A DNA stretch of 64,000 nucleotides from Calamus simplicifolius (taxonomy: Eukaryota > Streptophyta > Magnoliopsida > Arecales > Arecaceae), in the NCBI GenBank assembly GCA_900491605.1, contig UESW01001519.1:382162-446161 (forward strand), given 5' to 3'. Positions 53,926 through 64,000 of the stretch are shown here, one piece after another. Both the position numbers and the translations under genes were made by a program. Under the pieces are notes generated by a model, which searched no databases, was not told the DNA's origin, and saw only the letters and a list, made by a program, of their open reading frames with translations. Position 1 is the stretch's first letter. Every line of letters starts with the position of its first letter.

Positions 53926-55653
53926 TTACAATCACTTGTGTGAGACATTAATACAAAGATGTGGGTGCTTATTAGAAGAATGAGTTTACTGAATTAACCT
54001 ATCAAGATAATATCTTATGGATGCTTACTTATTTGTCAAAAGATGATTCTCTAAGTGGGAGTTGTGCAAGTGATCCTTACACCTTAGATCACCTTGTGCA
54101 CATGAATCCATATTTTGATTTACACTCATTCATGATATTAAGTTATGTATGAGGTATTCTAAATATGATTGATTGTGTACAAAGATTATGAGTAGATCAA
54201 TAAGGAATCAATCACTTCTAGTAAGAGAAGACTACATCCTACTTGCTCTAATCATATGATGATTTAGGAATTCTTTAATCAAAATAGAATGAAAAACTAG
54301 AAAGAGTTTCTAATATTTTATTAATTAAATTATTATTAGAAGAAGATTATGAGAGACATAAACAAGTAATTGAGTTTAACATTGATCCATACTCATATCT
54401 TATTTGGGATGCAGTATGATTGAAGGATTGAATTGCATGGTAACTTGCCATTGAAAAGTGTATTTGGTATGTCTACCAAATTTTATATCTTCGGATAGAC
54501 ATAATACATTGTTAAACGTCAATCTTATCTTATAGGTTTGAATAAATTAAAGAGTTTAATTTGATCAATAATTAGAAAGGATTCTAATTGTTAAGATCAA
54601 AATCACATTGATTGGACTTATAAGGATTAGAAATGTTCTAATCATGATAGATCAACTTGTACCAACACCTACTACTAGCTAGATATGGAACCCAATGGAT
54701 CACACACAAAAGAACTAATCAAGGGTCTAATTGGATTACATCATGTTTGTAGGATAGACATGCTAGCATGTGTTGCAAACCCTAGCTCCTGATTCAAATT
54801 GGATTCAAATCTAATTCCTGTATTAAGCTAATCTAATATGATAAGATCATAATCTAATGTGGGTTGGCCAAGAGTTGGAACCCAATTAGCTTTATTTGAA
54901 CCTAATTGGATTAGTTTTAATAACTCTTTTAAGTTGGTTGAATCCAATTGGATTGGTTTTAATAAGGCCTTCACTTTTGGACCATTGCATAGCTCTCGGA
55001 TAATGGATCTGGAACATTGGTTAATGGCTTGATCTAAACCATTGGATGGCTCCCTAGATGAAGGATCTGGACCATTAGTTAGCACTTGAATCTAGATAAT
55101 GGGTAATGGTTCTTTGCTTCTGGATCATTGGATGGCCCCTTAATCTAGATCATTGGTGATGGCGCCTTGAATTTGAGCCCTTGGATTATCATGAAATAAG
55201 TATGGCATAAGGTTATCAGGATAAGAAAACTAATAGGGCATGGATAAGACTTATTAGATAAGTTTTTTTAGCGGATACATCTGTTTGCTCTCTCTCAAAT
55301 GCACCCATCCTTTTAGCGCCTCATTGATAACTCTATTAATTATCTTAATTTAACCATTAAAATAAATATTAATTACTTTAAATTTATTTAGAATTAATAC
55401 TTTTTATTTATATTTTTTAGAAAAGAAGCTCATAGATGAAAAGAGCTCGATTTTTGGAGTCCAATAGCGTAGACAGCACTCAAATTGAGACTTTATTTAC
55501 CTGAGAAGAAAGGAAGAGATGATTTCACATGATTCTTGGTGCAAGCTAAGGTCTATGATGTAGAACGGATGGTTGAGAAGTTTTCTTAGGATATATGACT
55601 GATCTTGAGCCTAATTGACTTCAACTTTGATTGGAAGAAAGCCCTAGACGAGC

Positions 55654-55662
55654 TCTATAAAA
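55654..55662 (+). promoter_or_regulatory. TATA-like box in LTR-style DNA
   Basis: CTATAAAAG lies in GAGCTCTATAAAAGAGGACC, followed by CT-rich DNA. It probably belongs to the core promoter of the decayed copia LTR. Confidence 0.35.
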
Positions 55663-56194
55663 GAGGACCTCAGGTAATAGTCTGGGAAAGGAGTTTTCTA
55701 GATAATTCTTTTTATTTTTCTTTTGTTTAAACCATTGTATTTAGGCTTAGGAGAGGGGAATTATTGAGGGGATGCTGGCGGCAGCAATGCGCGACTAGAT
55801 TCCTTCAACTTGGAATGATGATGAAGCCTGTAACCAGGTTCTATCTCTCTTTTTCTACCTAATTTTTATGCAATAAAAATCATGCTCTTCTTTTATATAT
55901 CTTTTGAGTTATTTTTTATCGAGGTTTAGATCTTGCATACACGGCCTACACTCTCTATCTACGTGTCATAATCTCAGGATACGATACGTGCTTAAGAGAG
56001 AAAGATCGTAGTATGATAGATTAGACCTCTAACCTTACAAATAATTAGATAGTTTATACTTTAAGCAAATATGCCATGATCTTCTGATAGGCCCATGCCT
56101 GATAAGAGATAAATTATTCTAACCCTGAATTTGCAAAATTATTACTATTGCAACATAAAGAAAAGAAGATAAAATCTGTTTATATGGTGGATTT

Positions 56195-56735
56195 GGATTA
56201 AGTGAAGAAGTGCTTTGGAAGTATTATATGATCGGCGCATCCCATTAAAATTAAAAGAAAAATTTTATAAAACCATTATTAAGCCAGCTATGCTATATGG
56301 AACAGAGCGTTGGATAATATTGAAACAACATGTGAATAAATTAAGTGTAATAGAAATGTGTATGTTAAGATAGATATATAGTAAAACTTTAAAAAATAGA
56401 ATTAGAAATAAACATATAAGAGAAACGATAAAAGTAGCCCCAATTGAAGATAAAATGAGAGAAAATTAATTACGATGGTTTGGATATATACAACGTAGAC
56501 CTTTAGATGCTTTAGTTAGAAGGAGTGATATTTTAACAATTTATGGTAAAGATAGAGGTAGAGGTAGACCTAAACTAACATTGACAAAAATAATAAAAAA
56601 ATATAACTATTTATAATTTGAATGTCGACTTGGTCTTGAATAGAGTAGAGTGGAGAAAGCAGATTCATGTAGCCGACCTTATGTAGTTGGGAAAAGGCTC
56701 AGATGAGTTAAGTTGAGTTGAGTTGAGAATTAGTT
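56195..56735 (+). mobile_element. 5'-truncated RTE-type LINE, 3' end
   Basis: The translated remnant reads LYDRRIPLKLKEKFYKTIIK, PAMLYGTERW, then KLSVIEMCMLR, and LRWFGYIQRRPLDALVRR with GRGRPKLTLTKIIKK. These are the conserved C-terminal segments of plant RTE-clade LINE reverse transcriptases. The 3' end has TAGCCGACC..ATGTAGTTGGGAAAAGGC and a short GTTGA repeat tail at 56705-56730. Stops make it inactive, and 5' truncation is normal for LINEs. Confidence 0.85.
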
Positions 56736-56739
56736 CTTA

Positions 56740-57617
56740 TCTTTTAATAATGACTACTCTTAAATTAATCCTATACTAATAATTTTTTTTCATAAATAAT
56801 TGTTCTTGGTCCCCGAAGATACGATCCCGGTTCACCACTAGCTATAGTAGTAAATAGGTTTTATTTTTGACCATCAATAACAGCGATCACTAATCATGAT
56901 GAGGCACCACTCTTGGCACACACCTCATCATGATATGGTATGTGGATGGGATGCATCCCTTGAAAATGCATCTCTCCACCTCTTATAGATAGGGGTGCAC
57001 CCCAGGGTTCATTAAATAGAATCTATCCGAAGAGGGATCAACTCTTCCTCTCTTTTATCTTAGTTCTCTTATATGTTTATCCTAAACCAAGATAAAGAGA
57101 TCTTGACTATTAAGAGTTTCATGTAAATAGATCTCATTAAAAAATTTGTGAAATCCATGTGTTTCTATTGAACTCTTAGGCATGCTCCAGAAATCCTAAC
57201 ACAAAGAATTGGTATGGCCTTTTTTTTTTTTTTGTTAGCCCTCAAATAAGAGAATCAAACAGATTCAATAATAATGAACTTGAAGCACATGCTAAACTTT
57301 ATTGTTCTGTAGTACTATTAATTTAAAGGTTCATTTTAGAAATCTAATACCTCAATTGATAAAAGAAAAGTTGCTAACAGATTCAATAATGCAAAGTAAC
57401 TTAACCAAATATAAGATAAAAAAATATTTAAATAAATAAGTTAAGCATCTTAATGGTCATAAGATTATTTAGCAAATTAAATGTCAACAAAAAAACTTTG
57501 ATCAAATCTCATGGCAATAGATTTCACAAGAATAAAAATCATGCACCTTACTTTTCCCCATAATTTATAACACAAAGAAGGAATTAGTATCACTTTCTAT
57601 CTAGGTTAAGCAAATAT
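56740..57617. other. Unassigned AT-rich stretch
   Basis: No gene or repeat boundary recognised. There is a T-run at 57218-57233. Confidence 0.4.
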
Positions 57618-58079
57618 TCAATGTTTCCATCTAGTTGCTAATTTAATTAAGAAAGCAAATAAAAACATGTTAAATAAAACCGTAATAAAGTCATCTGTAA
57701 GTACTTTAACTAGAAAAGTAGTAATGACTTCCCAACAGCTTAAACTATGAACAGAGACATGAATAAGGTTAGGTGCAAGAAAACCATTCGCTTTGTTTAT
57801 TTTGCAAACAAGAAAAACTAGAATATATTGTTTTATAGCTCTATATTCTTTTGTATTCAACTTAATCTTGTTAGAACATGAATAAGTCTGAAAGTCGATA
57901 CCGGTTTTGTCCAAAATTTTTAGTAAAGGAGAGAGTTGAGTTGCTTTTAATATACAGATAAATTTTTTATGTTCCAGGAACAAGATGGTGGTAAGCATAA
58001 GAATAATTAACCAACAAGATAAACCCATATTCGAAACAATGGCAAATAATGACCTTGATATGTTAGAACTAGATAACAA
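57618..58079 (-). CDS. Hypothetical 153-codon ORF, probably chance
   Basis: This minus-strand frame has two hydrophobic stretches (near residues 18-35 and 125-147). It has no recognised domain, a codon pattern like the AT-rich background, and no neighbouring exons. It is listed because it is the longest unassigned frame in the region. Confidence 0.12.
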   Translation of the reverse strand: MLSSSNISRSLFAIVSNMGLSCWLIILMLTTILFLEHKKFICILKATQLSPLLKILDKTGIDFQTYSCSNKIKLNTKEYRAIKQYILVFLVCKINKANGFLAPNLIHVSVHSLSCWEVITTFLVKVLTDDFITVLFNMFLFAFLIKLATRWKH

Positions 58080-58895
58080 AATAAATCACAACCTTTGACC
58101 ATCAATTTTGAGTATCACAGAAATCACCTGACACCTTAGGTCAACAAATCGAGAACCAATGGAAAACTCAAAGATACATCAACTCATTACTCTTGTTAAG
58201 AGAAATAGAGGTTAAGTTTTGCTTCAAAACTCAAATGGATACAGATGTTACTAAGAGTTTTCTGGTTGAGAGAATAAGACTATTATCCCTATGGATTCTA
58301 TTACCTGAACGACAAAGGATTCAAGACCTTTATTTTTTTTAAAAAAATAATTTCTAAGACTTCTGCATAGCTTTCAAAGCAGTAAAAAACTTTTCTTTTC
58401 TTTCGAAAACATATTTTTTTCTCTATCAGTTAATTACAATAATAGCTGATTTTTTTAAAAAAAATGCTAATAATTTATAGTGAAGGGAAGAACTAGTCCT
58501 TAGCTATTGGAAATTAAATAATTTTAAGCTGTCTTAAAAATTGCTAAAAATTCAAATATAAAAGTTAAAATCAAAAATAAAAATTAGAAACTATGCGTGA
58601 ACCAAAGCATGTTAGGTGTTGCCCTACATATTAGTTTTATTCTTTTGTACATATTGTAGGCGATTTGCTATAAGAAACAACGATCCAGTTCGATTCAAAT
58701 CTCTTACTACAAGTATAATCGTATTAAGGTGCAACTCAGTTTGTTTTCTCAACATATATGGCTTCTCGAGGCTTTCTTATCACATCACAACACAATCTTA
58801 GAAAGTATGGAGCCTTAATAGATCAATAGAAAAAAGGATTCAGGATCCTGAATTCTTAGTCTATTTATAAGTCTAATCTAAGGAATCTTAACGGC
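58080..58895. other. Unassigned AT-rich stretch
   Basis: Nothing recognised. Confidence 0.4.
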
Positions 58896-59123
58896 TTAAT
58901 CTATCATGTCTTTAAAGGCCCAATAACCATTTTCTTTAATCATATAAAAAATTGTTAAAACATAAATTAATTGAAATGTTTGTGACTGCTTACGAACGTT
59001 ACCATGCAAGCGTTCGCGGAGCATCAGGGTGTCACGTGGAATTTGTTCCATTTTAGCACTTTTTATGTTTTTTATTCCTCCTTTAATTTGCTGCAGCAGC
59101 TCTTCCTCAAGTGAGAAGTCCAT
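58896..59123 (-). CDS. Exon-like hypothetical segment
   Basis: The minus-strand frame begins MDFSLEEELLQQIKGGIKNI and continues KSAKMEQIPRDTLMLRERLH, GNVRKQS, a charged helical-looking sequence unlike the low-complexity chance frames around it. A GTAAGC donor-like site lies near 58993 on that strand, after which the frame becomes background-like. An LTR element lies directly upstream (59177). It may be a host exon or gene relic. No family recognised. Confidence 0.22.
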   Translation of the reverse strand: MDFSLEEELLQQIKGGIKNIKSAKMEQIPRDTLMLRERLHGNVRKQSQTFQLIYVLTIFYMIKENGYWAFKDMID

Positions 59124-59172
59124 ACTTGGAAGGCATTCACTGTTCTTGGATGCAAGATGCCTTTGGGCCTAA

Positions 59173-59176
59173 TTAT
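59173..59176. repeat. Possible target duplication TTAT, left copy
   Basis: TTAT here and at 62835-62838; a fifth base does not match. Confidence 0.45.
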
Positions 59177-59786
59177 TGTTGGAAAAAGTTTATAAAAAAA
59201 AAAAAAAAGGCTCGTGGACGTTCTTTTCGTTGCATAGATGTCCGTTGCCTTAACGGACTTTTGTGTAAACGTTGGAAGATCAAAAACGGCCCAAATAATT
59301 TAATTTGTAAGCCGTTTTTACGTAATTTGGGGCTAACGACCATTAGGCTTTTAAGGCCATTATGGGCCGAGCCGTTGGAGCTTTTATGGGCCGAGCCTAT
59401 AAATAGGCTTAGGAATTCAGATTAAGTCTAGAAATCAATCTAGAATGATTTGGAGTAACCCTGATCTATTTTATCTCATTTTTCTTCTTTTTTCTATTGA
59501 TATTTCTTGGGCATCTGAAGGTAATCGTTGGTTTGCACCTCCACACGATCGTGCTCGTAGTATGAGGATCGGGTCGAGTCGGGTCATTGTACCTTGGGGA
59601 CAGATCGCCAACAACCTGCACGAAGAGGTGAAAATCTGATCCTTAGGGCAGTGTCTAGCACGCCTCGGTCCTGGTTTGATCCATTTTATCTTTTGGTTTT
59701 ATTTTATTTGTATATAAATTTCTATAACATATTTCTAGTAATTTTTAGAAAGGGATTTTTTGTAAGATCAAAAATATTTTTCAACA
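59177..59786 (+). repeat. 5' LTR of the LARD-like element
   Basis: It carries two TATGGGCCGAGCC words (about 59361 and 59386) and a TATAAATA box at 59398-59405 followed by a leader, i.e. a compact promoter. It differs from the right LTR by scattered substitutions and indels. Confidence 0.75.
59398..59405 (+). promoter_or_regulatory. TATA box in 5' LTR, with duplicated TGGGCC words upstream
   Basis: GCCTATAAATAGGC is itself palindromic and sits just after the second TATGGGCCGAGCC. TGGGCC resembles plant site II promoter elements. Confidence 0.6.
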
Positions 59787-61024
59787 GCTAAGGATCAGAT
59801 CTTTTCCTTCTTCTCTAGAGATTGCTAGATTTTCATTCCATTTACTCATTCTGCTTTTGCATGAGTTTGCTCAACATATAAATTTTTTATGCCACTCTGA
59901 AATGCATGTGCATTGATGGTGCAAATGTTGCTATGCTAAATTATGATCATCCATTGGGCCCAAGATTTAAGGGGAAAAGATTATGGTTTGAATACTTATT
60001 ATTTTCTTGGGCAAAATATTAACATTGCTGCAATGCTTTAACTTATATTTCATAAGTTGATCTTTTTATCGTTGGAAGGGATTGTTGTGTTATATTGCTT
60101 TAAAAGAGTTAGTTGATACACGCCATTTTTCTTCTTCCTTACTATTTTTTTTAAAATATATGGTAAAATGAATACTCATGAGTTTATCTTCACCATCAGA
60201 CAGTTAAGTGCTCATGCACATACATGGACAGAATTGGTGTAACAAATCTTGGTTATTAAATAGATTGGGCAATCATGGTCATATACTTAGCCTATAATAA
60301 AAGCGACTGTCTGGCTATCTCTGCAATTTGCTATGCAATTGTTTTAGTACAAACAATCATTATTTGGTTTATCTGCTTCATTTGTAGTGTCAGATTTTAA
60401 TACATTTTGATATGCTCGGGTGATATATGGTGAGCATAAAATATACTAAACTGATAAATAAGACATAACAAAAATAATAACATATGACATTGTTGTCTTA
60501 AAATAAAATGTTAGACACTGTTGAGCTTCCTTTGTCTTCTGACTTGTTAGAAGTTGAAGCTTGAATCTTGGTGTGTGTGCATATGGTTTGTTCAACATGT
60601 CAGAGGCTTCTTTCTATTCACCGAACATTCACATGTTTAATTATATGTATATAAATACATACGCATTCATACATGTATGCATATAGGTACACAGACGTGT
60701 GCAAATCAAGTGGAGCTTGTCACATCTTAGTGCCCAAGTACATATGTAATATGTATACTTATTCTCTCCTCAAGTTGGTGTAGTAACTAACAAAGCTAAC
60801 AATATAAAGCTGAAGTGCTAATCAGAAAGTGAATTACTTTGTTCACTGGATAGATGGACAAGGGGTGAAGTCATCAAACAGGCGGTTAACCATTTAGCAT
60901 GAAAACAAAGCCTTATTGAAAAACACACATGCTTGCACTTATGCACAATATATGCGTGCTTGTATATAGATATATTTTTATCATCTTATTATTTAACTTT
61001 CAAGTGCAGCTACTAGCATATATA
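59787..61024. other. Non-coding interior of LARD-like element
   Basis: AT-rich, no protein motifs, contains CA/TA-rich stretch near 60640-60700. Confidence 0.4.
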
Positions 61025-61025
61025 T

Positions 61026-61194
61026 TTGCATTCTTACATAAATGCAAAAGTTTTTTGTTACAGATAAGTGTTTTCTGGTATTTTGCATTCTTACATAAAT
61101 GCAAAAGTTTTTGTTACAGATAAGTGTTTTCTGATATTTGCATTCTTACATAAATGCAAAAGTTTTTCTGTTCCAGATAAGTGTTTTCTGGTAT
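61026..61194 (+). repeat. Three-copy 55-57-bp tandem repeat
   Basis: Copies start at 61026, 61083 and 61138. Each has TTGCATTCTTACATAAATGC, an AAAAGTTTT run and CAGATAAGTGTTTTCTGG. Each copy contains a T-rich tract then TTACAG or TTCCAG, resembling a 3' splice site. Confidence 0.85.
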
Positions 61195-61231
61195 AGTGAT
61201 CAATATTTAATATCTCCTTGTTGTGTTGAAG

Positions 61232-61341
61232 TTGCTAGACAAAAGTGACAGCATTGGGCAAATACTTATTGCTTACCTACTATTGTGAATCTTTTAAGTT
61301 ACCAAATGGCAAAGAATGGATGAACTTGGATGCGGTGACAA
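61232..61341 (+). other. Exon-like open segment with splice-like borders
   Basis: After TTGCTAG at about 61238, an open frame reads TKVTALGKYLLLTYYCESFK and LPNGKEWMNLDAVTR, ending AAG followed by GTATGTC near 61341. Acceptor, about 34 open codons and a donor are in register. No family recognised. It may be a captured host exon inside the LTR element. Confidence 0.3.
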
Positions 61342-61559
61342 GGTATGTCATTTAAATGCTCTATTTTGAGTCTCTTAATATATATTGCCATGAGATTTAA
61401 TAAAAGTTTTTATAATTTACTAAATAATCATGACTGTTGGAATATCCAACTTATTGTTTACCTTATATTTGGATATTCAATTCTAATATATCTTTGCCTG
61501 ATTCTCTTATTTGAGGTCTAGTCCAAAAATAATATTATCTCTTTGAAATTTGCCGAGAA

Positions 61560-62217
61560 GATTTTGGCAGACTAATTAACCAAGGAGTTATCTAGGAATG
61601 GAGTCCTAGATTCATCGAGGGGATGTGGCTTAAGCCCATTATTTGGTCGCCAGCAGTGGATACCCAACCTCTGTGATTGGAGATCCCATGAATGAGGTTC
61701 AATGTGGTAGAAACGAAGCTGATTGAGTGATCGTGTTAGAGCACAAATTTTTGAAAATATTTTCATCCCATCCCTATGATGAGTGCTCTTATAAAGTGAC
61801 AAAGTAAATTTGTGTAAGGTTGAGTCATACTCTTAATGGATCCGAGGTAGGTTATCTGCAGGGTATTGTCACAAATACCCTTGGAGGATTCACCTATATG
61901 AGAATCGTCATATTAGGCCGTGACTAAAGGTTTGGGCTAACCTTAAAGAATTCTCATGAAAAATCAAGGTACTAAGCGCAAGGCCTTTAATATGCGCTGA
62001 CCGCTTAAACCCAATTGATCCATACTGTGTGTGTGATTAGTAGAAGTCTGAGTCAAAGGACCTAGTTCAAGGTCTAATCCACTATGGTTCCTTCAGATGT
62101 ATACAATCAACACTAAGTGAGGTTCAAGTCCATAGGACACCTCACCTATTGCGCAGTATAAGATGCCCTAAAATTTTGTTATATTTATTTTTTTTATTTT
62201 AAACTTTTGTGGGAGAT
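61560..62217. other. 3' interior of LARD-like element
   Basis: Less AT-rich, with no supported ORF. It ends in ACTTTTGTGGGAGAT, a PPT-like tract touching the right LTR. Confidence 0.5.
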
Positions 62218-62834
62218 TGTTAAAAAAAAGTTTATAAAAAAAAGGGGAACGCCCGAGCGAAACGCTCGTGGACGTTCTTTCCGTTGCATGATGTCGTTGC
62301 CTCAACGGATTTTGTGTGAACGTTGGAAGACCAACATTTCAGAAACGGCCCAAATAATTTAATTTGTAAGCCGTTTTTGATGTAATTTGGGGCTAACGAC
62401 CATTAGGCCTTTAAGGCCATTATGGGCCGAGCCGTTGGAGCTTTTATGGGCCGAGCCTATAAATAGGCTTAGGAATTCAGATTAAGGTAGAAATCAATCT
62501 AGAATATTTGGAGTAGCCCTGATTTGTTTTATCTCATTTTTTTTTTTTTCTATTGATATTTTTTTGGGCATCTGAAGGTAATCGTTGGGTTTGCACCTTC
62601 ATACGTAGTAGGAGGATCGGGTCGAGCCGGATCGTTGTACCTTGGGGACAGATCGCCAACAACCTGCACGAAGGGATGAAAATCTGATCCTTAGGGCAGT
62701 GTCTAACACGCTTCGGTCCTGATTTGATCCATCTTATCTTTTGGTTTTATTTTATTTGTATATTAAATTTCTATAACATATTTCTAACAATTTTTAAAAA
62801 GAAATTTTTTGTAAGATCAAAAATATTTTTAACA
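62218..62834 (+). repeat. 3' LTR of the LARD-like element
   Basis: It starts TGTTAAAAAAAAG after the PPT-like tract and ends TTTTTAACA. The TATAAATA box is at 62458-62465 and the duplicated TATGGGCCGAGCC words are retained. Confidence 0.75.
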
Positions 62835-62838
62835 TTAT

Positions 62839-63481
62839 TTATCCATTGCATGCACCACTCTTGTCCTTTTAAATTCGATAATATTGTTGAAATTTTGGAT
62901 GCGAGAGTGATGGCTGTGGAGGTCAGAAGGGATATAAATTGATCTCTGTCGCTTTTGGCGGAGCCACTTGTTGAATATTTAACCTCATCTTCTTATTTAG
63001 TAACGTTAAGCTTTTGAGTGCAACAGGGGAAAGGCTTGGTAAGAGGTCAGTGGAGTCTCCAGTTTAATTACTGCATATAAATCGAGATCTGTCGCTTTTG
63101 GCGTAAGTATTTGGTGAACCGATGAATAGGTTTTTTTTTTTTTTTCCTGCAAGAAATAAGACAGTGAAGACATTGAATTTAAAACGATTCACGTGATCTT
63201 CTTTGGAGTATGGTCAATTTTACCTAGAACTGCTCATGGGATCCAACTCTTTCAAAGTTTTCACCTCTGAGAATTGCAGTACGTACCAGGATTTCTTTTT
63301 TTCAAAAAAAAAAAAAAGGAATTTTTTACATTTAGGCATCTGTTACCCAAACTTGAGTATAAACTTTTAACTTCTCTTTTTTTTTTTTTAAGTACAGATG
63401 ATTACACCACTTTAGATGGATCAGATCCGATATATCAGAACTGGGAAAGGATCAGATGACAAGGGTCTCCCTGTCTCCATC
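62839..63481. other. Unassigned stretch with a short direct repeat
   Basis: A 30-base phrase (ATAAAT[TC]GA[TG]..CTGTCGCTTTTGGCG) occurs near 62932 and 63077. T- and A-runs occur at 63130, 63304 and 63379. No gene recognised. Confidence 0.4.
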
Positions 63482-63825
63482 TTCAAATACCAGAGTGAGA
63501 GGCTACCCTAGCAGCAATCCAGTCAGCTACAGCGTTGGCTTCACGGTAGATATGACGAATCTGAATGTTAGGAGCTTCCAAAATCATAGAGCGGATGTCA
63601 CATAATAAGGGGATAGTAGGCAAGTGGGAGCTAGGCTCCTACCGGATCCAGCGAATAACAGTAATAGAATCACCTTCAATGATAAGACTGCGGACGCCCT
63701 GGATCAAACATCATAGGAGATACTCACCCATACCGCATACAGTTTGGCCAGAGGCACCGATGAATCAAGTAAACCAAACCCCCTCTGTCATCACCATCAT
63801 ACGTCACGAATAACATAAACTTTTA
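63482..63825 (-). pseudogene. RNase H fragment of a LINE (RVT_3-type)
   Basis: On the minus strand one frame reads SLIIEGDSITVIRWIR, then RSMILEAPNIQIRHIYREAN and AVADWIAARVASHSG, followed by a stop at 63482-63484. This is the C-terminal half of plant RNase H-like domains that end many L1-type LINE polyproteins (conserved EGDS, HIYREANAVAD). The N-terminal DASG-like strand lies near 63780-63810 in another frame. A stop after WIR and frame changes show decay. RT is not in the window on this side. Confidence 0.75.
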
Positions 63826-64000
63826 ACTTATTATTAGTGCCAGCAGAATTGAAGGGCATGTCATGGCACAGACTTTCGACATGACAAATCTGTTGTGAAA
63901 TTTTTATGACTTTTAGTTGCAGAAATCTTTTGCTCTCATAAACTTGAAGTTATAAGGAAAGGGTAACAAGGATTCTATACATGAAATAATAGTACGTAAA
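63826..64000. other. Unassigned right edge
   Basis: AT-rich, nothing recognised. Confidence 0.4.

Larger units (their letters stand above)
53142..56150 (+). repeat. Probable 3' LTR region of the decayed copia element, interrupted
   Basis: After the RNase H end, TGAAAGAGTTGTCGCCTATA near 53142 follows a purine-rich GTAGAAGAA, like a decayed PPT and LTR start. Non-coding LTR-style DNA continues far to the right and includes a TATA box near 55654. The right limit is not determined. An organelle-like block (53475-53925) appears inserted. Confidence 0.4.
59177..62834 (+). mobile_element. Non-coding LTR element (LARD-like)
   Basis: Two similar LTRs of about 610 bp (59177-59786 and 62218-62834) enclose 2431 bp with no gag or pol. 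TGTTGG...TTCAACA and TGTTAA...TTTAACA ends, a PPT-like GTGGGAGAT before the right LTR, and the TTAT flanks support one element. A weak PBS-like GGATCAGATC follows the left LTR. Such elements depend on proteins from relatives. Confidence 0.7.

Noticed and set aside
59177..59786. Cassandra-type TRIM with an embedded 5S rRNA promoter
   Set aside because: No 5S A-box, intermediate element or C-box sequence is visible in either LTR.

Overview
The window looks like intergenic, heterochromatic DNA of a flowering plant. I judge this from nested LTR retrotransposons of typical plant lineages (Tekay chromovirus, Athila-like, Sirevirus and other Ty1/copia), CACTA (En/Spm) DNA transposons, a plant RTE-type LINE tail, and long AT-rich spacers. 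A repeat-rich monocot is my guess, not a demonstrated assignment. I see no convincing intact host gene, tRNA, rRNA or CRISPR array.

Layout: 1-208 is the 3' end of an LTR followed by a primer-binding site. Its internal region is split by a CACTA element with no transposase (559-2587, TSD AGT). About 3640-8199 is a decayed Sirevirus (SIRE-A). It stops inside its reverse transcriptase, where an Athila-like LTR element begins (8200-13324) that carries a second LTR copy inside its gag. A second CACTA element starts at 13325, and its decayed TNP2 transposase lies at 25627-27400. Between them sits a complete Tekay chromovirus (14158-24259, TSD AGTTT) with 2.5-kb LTRs, so the nesting here is four deep. 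27418-29867 holds two copia-type LTR pieces in opposite orientation, and 29868-31922 is the 3' half of another copia element.

31923-34556 is mostly unassigned AT-rich DNA with one GC-rich island. A MITE lies at 34633-34950. A minus-strand copia element lacking most of RT and RNase H (35165-39225, TSD GATGG) interrupts an older LTR-like fragment. The best-preserved element is a young minus-strand Sirevirus (SIRE-B, 41279-51547, TSD ATGAT). It has an open 1042-codon pol, an in-frame stop between gag and pol, and a third ORF between pol and the 3' LTR. Next come a decayed copia pol and LTR (51548 to about 56150) with an organelle-like insert, and a 5'-truncated RTE LINE (56195-56735). A non-coding LTR pair lies at 59177-62834, and a minus-strand RNase H fragment of a LINE sits near the right edge (63482-63825).

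The observations most worth follow-up are: (1) arrays of RYCGAC (CBF/DREB-core-like) motifs at 21-22 bp spacing in both SIRE-B LTRs, with a separate array just upstream of its third ORF; (2) a 116-bp AT-rich GT-AG segment between gag and protease of the Tekay element whose removal keeps the reading frame, so it is a candidate retrotransposon intron; (3) the third ORF itself; (4) a CACTA end duplicated together with its flank; and (5) an exon-like open segment with splice signals inside the non-coding LTR element.
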